From NCBI GenBank assembly GCA_003220195.1, contig QHRT01000004.1, forward strand, positions 1-31,026: a stretch of DNA of 31,026 bases, read 5' to 3'. The notes beneath the pieces were generated by a model, which was not told the DNA's origin, did not search any database, and was given only the letters and a program-made list of their open reading frames with translations. Position numbers and translations under genes: made by a program. Below, in pieces: positions 7,743 to 13,730 of this stretch. Source of the stretch: Candidatus Rokuibacteriota bacterium. GTDB taxonomy: Bacteria; Methylomirabilota; Methylomirabilia; Rokubacteriales; CSP1-6. Within the stretch, counting starts at the first letter, position 1. Every line of letters starts with the position of its first letter.

Positions 7743-8620
7743 GCGCGGCTCCTCGTCCGGAGTCCGATGCGGCTGACCTCCCGCGACCGCTGGCCGGCCG
7801 CACGGTGCTCGTCACCCGGCCGAGTGCTCAGGCGTCGTCACTGACGCGGCTGCTCGACGCGGCCGGCGCGCGGGTGCTGGAGATCCCCACGATCGTCATC
7901 GAGCCGCCGGAATCATGGGAGCCACTCGACCAGGCGCTCGATCGGCTCGGCGATTTCACGTGGGTGATCTTCACGAGCGTGAACGGCGTCGGCATGGTCG
8001 CCCGACGTCTCGAAGAGCGAGGGGGGAGCTGGTCGACCATCGGCGGCAAGAGCGTGGCCGGCATCGGACCCGCGACGGCGGCCGCGCTCGACGCGCACGG
8101 GGTCGCGGTGACGGTGGTGCCGGCCGAATATCGCGCGGAAGGGCTCATCGCGCGGCTGCGCGGGAAGATCGGCGGAAACGATCGCGTGCTGTTGCCGCGC
8201 GCCGCCGAGACTCGCGACCTCCTCGTGCGCGAGCTGTCCCGGCTCGCCGCCGAAGTCGTCGAGGTGCCGGTGTATCGGACTCTTCGCGCTCCGGACGCCG
8301 GCCGCCGGCTGCGTGAAGCGCTCGGCTCCGGCACGGTCGACGTCGTCACGTTCACCAGCTCGTCGACCGTGCGCGGCGTGCTGGACCTGCTTCCGGAAGA
8401 GGAGCGCGCCCGCTGGCTCGGCGGGGTCACGATCGCGTCGATCGGCCCGATCACCGCCGCCACGGTCGCGCACTACGGGCTCACGACGCACGTGATGCCG
8501 CACGAGTACACGATTCCGGCTCTTGCGAAAGCGATCGCGGAGCATTTCGCGCGTCCGGGCGGTCGGACGGCCGCAGCGTCGCGCCGATCCCGCCGCGACC
8601 TCGACGACAGAAGGAGTTGA
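7739..8620 (+). CDS. hemD: uroporphyrinogen-III synthase
   Basis: HemD closes hydroxymethylbilane with inversion of ring D to give uroporphyrinogen III. HemD sequences are poorly conserved, but the 293-residue product shows the bilobed pattern: GRTVLVTRP near the N-terminus, WVIFTSVNGV, VAGIGPATAAALDAHG, RVLLPRAAETRDLL, VPVYRT, VDVVTFTSSSTVRG, and IASIGPITAATVAHYGL. The GTG start at 7739 overlaps the hemC stop as GTGA. The position between hemC and hemB supports the call. The C-terminal tail is rich in arginine and serine, and the hemB ribosome-binding site lies inside its last codons. Confidence 0.92.
   Translation: MSAAPRPESDAADLPRPLAGRTVLVTRPSAQASSLTRLLDAAGARVLEIPTIVIEPPESWEPLDQALDRLGDFTWVIFTSVNGVGMVARRLEERGGSWSTIGGKSVAGIGPATAAALDAHGVAVTVVPAEYRAEGLIARLRGKIGGNDRVLLPRAAETRDLLVRELSRLAAEVVEVPVYRTLRAPDAGRRLREALGSGTVDVVTFTSSSTVRGVLDLLPEEERARWLGGVTIASIGPITAATVAHYGLTTHVMPHEYTIPALAKAIAEHFARPGGRTAAASRRSRRDLDDRRS
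8611..8616 (+). promoter_or_regulatory. ribosome-binding site that fixes the hemB start
   Basis: AAGGAG lies inside the last hemD codons and ends 6 bases before ATG 8623. The in-frame TTG at 8617 directly abuts the motif and is too close to be used, so the ATG at 8623 is preferred. Confidence 0.8.
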
Positions 8621-8622
8621 CG

Positions 8623-9612
8623 ATGGGCCACACGATGTTTCGACCACGACGGCTGCGCGAGAAGTCGCTGCTCAGAACGATGGTCCGCGAAACGGCGCTC
8701 GCGGTCGACGACCTGGTCTATCCGCTGTTCGCCGTGCACGGTCGCGGGGTGCGGGAGCCGATCGCGTCGATGCCGGGGCAGTCTCGCCTGTCGGTCGACG
8801 AGCTGGTGAAGGAGGTCAAGGACGTGGCCGGGCACGGGATCCCGGCGGTCTTGTTGTTCGGCTTGCCGGAAGAGAAGGATCCGCGCGGGAGCGAGGCGTA
8901 TGCCGAGGACGGCATCGTCCAGCAGGCGGTGCGCGCGGTGAAGGACACCGTGCCGGATCTGCTGGTCGTCACCGACGTCTGCCTCTGCCAGTACACGAGC
9001 CACGGGCATTGCGGGGTCGTGGAGGAGGGCGGCGTCAAGAACGATCCGACGCTCGAGCTCCTGGCGCGGGTCGCGGTCTCTCACGCCGAGGCCGGCGCGG
9101 ACATGGTCGCTCCGTCCGACATGATGGACGGCCGGGTCGGCGCGATCCGCGAAGCGCTCGACGATGCGAGCTACCAGGAGACGCCGATCATGGCGTACTC
9201 GGCGAAATACGCGTCGAGCTTCTACGGCCCATTCCGGGACGCCGCCGACTCGACGCCGCAATTCGGGGATCGCCGCCAGTACCAGATGGATCCGGCCAAT
9301 GTCGTCGAGGCGATGCGGGAGATCGCCCTCGACCTGGACGAAGGCGCCGACATCGTGATGGTGAAGCCCGCGCTGCCCTACCTCGATGTGATCTCGCGAG
9401 CCAAGGCGGAGTTCGGCGTCCCGCTCGCGGCGTACTCGGTTTCCGGCGAGTACGCGATGATCCGCGCGGCGGGGCGACTTGGCTGGCTCGACGAAGAGCG
9501 CGCCATGATGGAAGCCCTCACCGGTATCCGCCGCGCGGGCGCCGACATCGTCATCACGTACTTTGCGCGAGAGGTCGCGCGAATTCTCGAGCGCGATCGC
9601 GGTCTCCGGTAG
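8623..9612 (+). CDS. hemB: delta-aminolevulinic acid dehydratase (porphobilinogen synthase)
   Basis: HemB condenses two 5-aminolevulinate molecules into porphobilinogen. The 329-residue protein carries both Schiff-base lysines, Lys195 in MAYSAKYAS and Lys248 in MVKPALPYLD. A three-cysteine zinc site (Cys120, Cys122, Cys130 in DVCLCQYTSHGHCG) marks it as a zinc-dependent type and not a magnesium-only enzyme. PSDMMDGRVGAIR and the FYGPFRDA loop are also present. A perfect AAGGAG motif fixes the start. It is complete, and the next gene begins within about ten bases of its TAG stop. Confidence 0.97.
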   Translation: MGHTMFRPRRLREKSLLRTMVRETALAVDDLVYPLFAVHGRGVREPIASMPGQSRLSVDELVKEVKDVAGHGIPAVLLFGLPEEKDPRGSEAYAEDGIVQQAVRAVKDTVPDLLVVTDVCLCQYTSHGHCGVVEEGGVKNDPTLELLARVAVSHAEAGADMVAPSDMMDGRVGAIREALDDASYQETPIMAYSAKYASSFYGPFRDAADSTPQFGDRRQYQMDPANVVEAMREIALDLDEGADIVMVKPALPYLDVISRAKAEFGVPLAAYSVSGEYAMIRAAGRLGWLDEERAMMEALTGIRRAGADIVITYFAREVARILERDRGLR

Positions 9613-9621
9613 GGGCCTCGT

Positions 9622-10059
9622 ATCAAACTTTCGGCGAAGACCGAATACGCGATCAAGGCCGTGCTCGACCTGGCGATCCAGCGCGAGCGCGATCTGGTGC
9701 CGATCCAGGCCATCGCCGCGCGTCAGAAGATCCCCCAGCGCTATCTGGAGCAGGTGCTGCTGGCCCTGAAGCGCGAAGGGCTCGTGACGTCGAAGCGCGG
9801 GTCGGCGGGTGGCTACCACCTGACGCGGCCGCCGGAGGAGGTCACCGTGGGAGACGTGCTGCGGGCGGTCGAGGGCGCGTCCGCGCCGTTCGAGGCGCTG
9901 ACCGGTCGCCGGCAGCCGAACGACAATGGAGACCTGGCCGGACTCTGGAGCGAGATCGCCGAGGCCGTGTCGAACGTCGTCGACCGGCTCACGTTCGGCG
10001 CGCTCGCGGAGCGGGCGCTCGAGCGACGAGGGGTCGCGCGCCCGATGTATCACATATGA
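9622..10059 (+). CDS. Rrf2-family transcriptional regulator, CymR-like
   Basis: The product of about 145 residues is an Rrf2-family winged-helix regulator. KLSAKTEYAIKAVLDLA, IAARQKIPQRYLEQVLLALKREGLV and SKRGSAGGYHLTRPPEEVTVGDVLRAVEG cover the DNA-binding domain. There are no cysteines, so it cannot bind an iron-sulfur cluster as IscR or NsrR do. This resembles CymR, which in Bacillus partners with CysK to control sulfur genes. Here cysK follows directly with an ATGA overlap, suggesting regulation of the cysteine module. The start is unclear: the family's initial Met aligns with ATC at 9622, six bases after AGGGG, and the first ordinary start codon (GTG 9661) would cut off helix 1. Confidence 0.85.
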   Translation: MKLSAKTEYAIKAVLDLAIQRERDLVPIQAIAARQKIPQRYLEQVLLALKREGLVTSKRGSAGGYHLTRPPEEVTVGDVLRAVEGASAPFEALTGRRQPNDNGDLAGLWSEIAEAVSNVVDRLTFGALAERALERRGVARPMYHI

Positions 10060-10985
10060 ATGAGAGCCGATCCGAGACGAAGGTGATGGCGAGCGTGCTG
10101 GACCTGGTCGGTGGCACGCCGATGGTCCGGCTCAATCGCTTGCCGAAGAGTGGCAGCGCGACGGTCGTCGCGAAGGTCGAAGCGCTCAATCCGGGGGGAA
10201 GCGTCAAGGACCGGATCGCCCTCGCGATGATCGAAGACGCCGAGCGCCGCGGCATGCTCAAGCCGGGCTCGACGATCGTCGAGCCGACCAGCGGCAACAC
10301 CGGGATCGGGCTCGCGATGGTGTCGGCCGTCAAGGGCTACCGGCTGATCCTGACGATGCCAGACGACATGAGCGTCGAGCGGCAGCGACTGCTCGCGCGC
10401 TACGGCGCCGAGATCCATCTGACACCGGCGATCGAAGGCATGACCGGCGCCGTGCACGCCGCGAACGAGATGGTGCGCGCCCACCCCGACTATTTCATGC
10501 CGCAGCAGTTCGAGAACCCGGCGAACCCCGAGGTCCATCGACGCACGACCGCGCTCGAGATCCTGGACGCCGTGGATGGCCGGCTCGACGCCTTCGTCGC
10601 CGGCGTGGGCACCGGCGGGACCGTCACCGGGGTGGGCGAGGTGCTCAAGCAGAAAGTGCCTGGCGTGCGGATCATCGCGGTCGAGCCTGCGCGATCGCCC
10701 GTGCTGTCGGGAGGCCGTGCGCGACCTCATGCCATCCAGGGGATCGGGGCGTCGTTCGTGCCCGGCGTCCTGAACCGCGCGATCCTCGACCGAATCATCC
10801 AGGTGAAGGACGAGGACGCCGTCCTCTGGTCGCGTCGTCTCACGCGAGAGGAAGGCCTGCTCGCCGGAATTTCCGCGGGTGCAGCGGCCTTCGCCGCGTG
10901 CGAGGTGGCGGAGGAGCTCGGCGCCGGAAAGCTCGTCGTGACCGTCCTGCCCGATACGGGAGAACGATATCTGAGTCTCGGTTGA
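10056..10985 (+). CDS. PLP-dependent cysteine synthase (CysK/CysM family)
   Basis: This 309-residue beta-family PLP enzyme makes cysteine from an activated serine (O-acetylserine or O-phosphoserine) and sulfide or a protein thiocarboxylate. The PLP lysine is Lys51 in NPGGSVKDR. The substrate loop is EPTSGNTGIG, the phosphate-binding loop is GVGTGGTVTG, and GISAGAA and PDTGERYLS close the protein. The following sulfur-carrier and JAMM genes match the CysM-CysO-Mec arrangement of Mycobacterium, so the sulfur donor may be a carrier-protein thiocarboxylate and not free sulfide. The motifs alone do not decide between CysK and CysM. The start ATG overlaps the regulator's stop. Confidence 0.93.
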   Translation: MNESRSETKVMASVLDLVGGTPMVRLNRLPKSGSATVVAKVEALNPGGSVKDRIALAMIEDAERRGMLKPGSTIVEPTSGNTGIGLAMVSAVKGYRLILTMPDDMSVERQRLLARYGAEIHLTPAIEGMTGAVHAANEMVRAHPDYFMPQQFENPANPEVHRRTTALEILDAVDGRLDAFVAGVGTGGTVTGVGEVLKQKVPGVRIIAVEPARSPVLSGGRARPHAIQGIGASFVPGVLNRAILDRIIQVKDEDAVLWSRRLTREEGLLAGISAGAAAFAACEVAEELGAGKLVVTVLPDTGERYLSLG

Positions 10986-11004
10986 GAGGAGACGAAGGCC
11001 GACC

Positions 11005-11286
11005 ATGCCAGTCACCGTGTACATCCCGACACCGTTCCGCCGAGCGACCAGCAATCGTGATCGCGTCGAGATGAACGCCCCGGACGTGGGGCGGCTGCTC
11101 GACGAGATCGAAGCCGAATACGCGGGGCTTCGCGGGCTGGTCCGGAACGAGCTGGGCGAGGTCCATCACCACGTCAACATCTACGTGAACAACGAGGCGA
11201 TCGAGGATCTTCAGGGGCTGGGCACCCCGCTGAGGGATGGGGATGAGGTCGCCATCATCCCCGCGCTCGCCGGAGGCGCCAGGTGA
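11005..11286 (+). CDS. MoaD/ThiS/CysO-type sulfur-carrier protein with a two-residue tail after Gly-Gly
   Basis: The 93-residue beta-grasp protein begins VTVYIPTPFRRAT and ends LRDGDEVAIIPALAGGAR. The VNIYVNNE and GDEVAIIPALAGG segments are typical of MoaD/ThiS/CysO carriers, whose C-terminal Gly-Gly is activated to a thiocarboxylate. Here Ala-Arg follows the Gly-Gly, so the tail must be removed before activation. The adjoining JAMM peptidase domain is the obvious candidate, by analogy with QbsE/QbsD and HcyS/HcyD. GAAGG six bases upstream supports ATG 11005. Its position after cysK suggests cysteine synthesis over thiamin or molybdopterin synthesis. No activating MoeB/ThiF-like enzyme lies in the window. 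Confidence 0.9.
   Translation: MPVTVYIPTPFRRATSNRDRVEMNAPDVGRLLDEIEAEYAGLRGLVRNELGEVHHHVNIYVNNEAIEDLQGLGTPLRDGDEVAIIPALAGGAR
11272..11276 (+). promoter_or_regulatory. ribosome-binding site encoded by the carrier's Gly-Gly codons
   Basis: GGAGG, six bases before GTG 11283, is formed by the GGA GGC codons of the sulfur carrier's functional diglycine. One stretch therefore encodes the catalytic tail and the start signal of the next gene. Confidence 0.7.
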
Positions 11287-13037
11287 TCCTCACGGCGGAG
11301 GAGCTGTCGGCCATCAGCCGGCAAGCCGTGGCGGAGTATCCGGACGAGTGCTGCGGCGTCGTCCTGACGCGCGGAACCGCGCGTGTGCTCATCCAGTGCC
11401 GGAACGAGCAGAACGCGCTCCACGCGAAGGACCCGAAGAGCTATCCGCGCGATGCGAGGACCGCATTCTCGATGCATCCGCACGACTTGCTCCGCATGGC
11501 CCGGCTCGAGCAGGACGGGTACGAGATCGCGGTCATCTATCACTCGCATCCGAACGCGGGATCGTATTTCTCGCCCACGGACCAGGAGCAGGCGCTGATG
11601 GCGGGGGAGCCGAAATACCCCGGCACGACGCACGTCGTCGCCTCGGTCGTCGGTGATCGAGTGCGGAGCATCGCCGCGTACCGGTGGGATGGTCGCGGGT
11701 TCGTGCGCGCGGACGATGGCGATCTTCGTCCGCCGTTGCGCGAAGAAGCCACGCCCTCCGCCGAGTCCACGAGGCTCTTCCTCAGCGCGGAGCGGGTCAT
11801 TCCCGGGGGCGTGAACAGTCCGGTGCGCGCGTTTCGCGGGGTCGGCGGCGAGCCGTTCTTCATCGCCCGTGGTGAAGGCGCCCGACTCTGGGACGTCGAC
11901 GGCCGGAGCTATCTCGATTTCGTCGGCTCGTGGGGGCCGCTGATCCTCGGCCACGCAGCTCCGGTGATCATGGAGGCGGTGATCGAAGCGGCGCGGCGCG
12001 GAACGAGCTACGGCGCGCCGACGCCCGGCGAGGTGGAGCTGGCGGAAGCCATCACGGCAGCCGTGCCGTCGATGGAGAGCGTGCGGCTCGTGAGCTCGGG
12101 AACGGAAGCCGCGATGAGCGCGATCCGGCTGGCGCGTGGCGCAACGGGACGGGACGTCATCGTGAAGTTCGACGGTGGCTATCACGGCCACGCCGACAGC
12201 CTGCTCGTGCGGGCCGGCTCGGGTGGCGCAACGTTCTCGATACCCGACAGCGCCGGGGTCCCGGCCGCACTGGCGGCGCTCACGCTGACGGTCGCGTACA
12301 ACGATCTGGACGCTGTCCGCGCGATCTTCCGCGAGCGTGGCGGTGAGATCGCGGCGGTGATCGTCGAGCCGGTCGCCGGGAACATGGGCGTCGTGCCTCC
12401 CGCGCGGGGCTTCCTCCAGGGACTCCGGGACGTCACGGCGTTGTCGGGCGCGCTGCTCGTGTTCGACGAAGTGATCACCGGATTTCGGCTGGCCTACGGG
12501 GGCGCGCAGGAAGTCTACGGTGTACGGCCGGACCTCACCTGTCTCGGCAAGATCATCGGCGGTGGGCTTCCGGTGGGCGCCTATGGCGGGCGTCGCGATC
12601 TCATGCAGAAGGTCGCGCCGCTCGGACCGGTCTATCAGGCCGGGACGCTGTCCGGAAATCCGCTCGCGGTCGCGGCCGGGCTCGCCACGCTCCGCGCGCT
12701 GCGCGAGCCGGGCGTCTATCCGAAGCTCGAGCGGCTGGGTGAACGGATGGAGCGAGGGCTCCGGGTCGCGGCCGAGAAAGCCGGAGCGCCGGTCACGGTG
12801 AACCGTGTCGGCTCGATGCTCACGGGGTTCTTCACGTCTTCGCCGGTCACGGACTACGCGACCGCACGGAACTCGGACACCACCCGGTATGCTCGCTTCT
12901 TTCACGCGATGCTCGAGCGCGGCGTGTTCCTGGCGCCGTCCCAGTTCGAAGCGGCCTTCGTCTCGCTCGCCCATACGGACGCGGACATCGACCGTGCGGC
13001 CGCCGCGGCGACGGACGCGCTCGCGGCCATCCGCTGA
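11283..13037 (+). CDS. hemL: JAMM (Mec-like) metallopeptidase fused to glutamate-1-semialdehyde 2,1-aminomutase
   Basis: One continuous 584-residue frame holds two proteins that are normally separate. Residues 1 to about 150 are a Mec-type JAMM zinc peptidase: Glu22 in PDECCG, and His87, His89, Ser97 and Asp100 in YHSHPNAGSYFSPTD. Residues from about 158 are HemL, which turns glutamate-1-semialdehyde into 5-aminolevulinate: VIPGGVNSPVRAF, GTEAAMSAIRLAR, YHGHAD, FDEVITGFR, and PLP lysine Lys423 in GKIIGGGLPVGAYGG. No stop separates them. The GTG start overlaps the carrier stop. The peptidase fits the cysteine module and HemL completes the haem pathway. An in-frame TTG near 11736 could start HemL alone. 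Loss of a short stop/start spacer is an alternative to a true fusion, given gaps elsewhere in the window. Confidence 0.9.
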   Translation: MILTAEELSAISRQAVAEYPDECCGVVLTRGTARVLIQCRNEQNALHAKDPKSYPRDARTAFSMHPHDLLRMARLEQDGYEIAVIYHSHPNAGSYFSPTDQEQALMAGEPKYPGTTHVVASVVGDRVRSIAAYRWDGRGFVRADDGDLRPPLREEATPSAESTRLFLSAERVIPGGVNSPVRAFRGVGGEPFFIARGEGARLWDVDGRSYLDFVGSWGPLILGHAAPVIMEAVIEAARRGTSYGAPTPGEVELAEAITAAVPSMESVRLVSSGTEAAMSAIRLARGATGRDVIVKFDGGYHGHADSLLVRAGSGGATFSIPDSAGVPAALAALTLTVAYNDLDAVRAIFRERGGEIAAVIVEPVAGNMGVVPPARGFLQGLRDVTALSGALLVFDEVITGFRLAYGGAQEVYGVRPDLTCLGKIIGGGLPVGAYGGRRDLMQKVAPLGPVYQAGTLSGNPLAVAAGLATLRALREPGVYPKLERLGERMERGLRVAAEKAGAPVTVNRVGSMLTGFFTSSPVTDYATARNSDTTRYARFFHAMLERGVFLAPSQFEAAFVSLAHTDADIDRAAAAATDALAAIR

Positions 13038-13049
13038 GGATTTCTGCCG

Positions 13050-13077
13050 TTGCCGGTTTCGGCCGCTATGGTATCCT
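13050..13077 (+). promoter_or_regulatory. candidate sigma70 promoter for the act operon
   Basis: TTGCCG (13050-13055) and TATCCT (13072-13077) are 16 bases apart, and TGG precedes the -10 hexamer as in extended -10 promoters. It lies between hemL and actA, the one clear intergenic gap here. A GGAGG at 13117-13121 then serves actA. This is the best promoter match in the window. Confidence 0.5.
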
Positions 13078-13135
13078 CCTGCGGGCCGCGTGACTGGTTT
13101 CACAAGCGAGCCACCCGGAGGATCGGCGACTTTCG

Positions 13136-13726
13136 ATGAGACCGAAGGCGGGCGTGGGAGTGCTCGGTCTGGTGCTCCTCGTCGTCCTGATCGCGTTGGC
13201 GCTGACGAACTGGAGCCGACGGCCCGCCGCGGCGCGACCGTCCGCGCAGCCGATCAACTTCCCGCACAACGTCCACGTCGGAACGTACAAGATCGATTGC
13301 CAGTACTGCCACGCGGACGCGCGGCGCTCGGACTACGCGGGCCTGCCGTCGGTGACACGCTGCATGGGCTGTCACAAGATCACCGCGGCCGATCGCCCCG
13401 AGATCAAGAAGCTGGCGGACTACGCCGCGAAGGGACAGCCGATCCCGTGGGTGCGCGTGTACAAGGTGCCCGAGTACGTGTACTTCCCGCACAAGGCGCA
13501 TCTGCGCGCCGGTCTCAAATGCCAGCAGTGCCACGGCCCCGTCGAGACGATGACGACGGTCGGCGCCGACACCGGCCCGCAGCTGCCGAACGATTTCCTC
13601 CGGCTCGTCGGCCTCAGACCGACCGGGCCGCCGCTCTCGATGGGATGGTGCATCGAATGTCACCGCGAGCAGAACCGCACCCGCGACATGCACGCGCCGC
13701 TCGACTGCGTGACGTGCCATCACTGA
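13136..13726 (+). CDS. actA: alternative complex III subunit A, membrane-anchored pentahaem cytochrome c
   Basis: ActA is the multihaem electron-exit subunit of alternative complex III, a quinol-oxidising complex that replaces cytochrome bc1. The 196-residue protein has one N-terminal membrane helix (about residues 7-24), then a periplasmic domain with five CxxCH sites at Cys55, Cys76, Cys129, Cys172 and Cys191. NFPHNVH and YFPHKAH supply likely distal histidines. GGAGG 14 bases upstream of ATG 13136 is the likely ribosome-binding site. It heads an actABCDEF run, which makes the assignment firm even though multihaem cytochromes diverge quickly. The haem groups would come from the operon just upstream. 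Confidence 0.92.
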   Translation: MRPKAGVGVLGLVLLVVLIALALTNWSRRPAAARPSAQPINFPHNVHVGTYKIDCQYCHADARRSDYAGLPSVTRCMGCHKITAADRPEIKKLADYAAKGQPIPWVRVYKVPEYVYFPHKAHLRAGLKCQQCHGPVETMTTVGADTGPQLPNDFLRLVGLRPTGPPLSMGWCIECHREQNRTRDMHAPLDCVTCHH

Positions 13727-13730
13727 TGCG

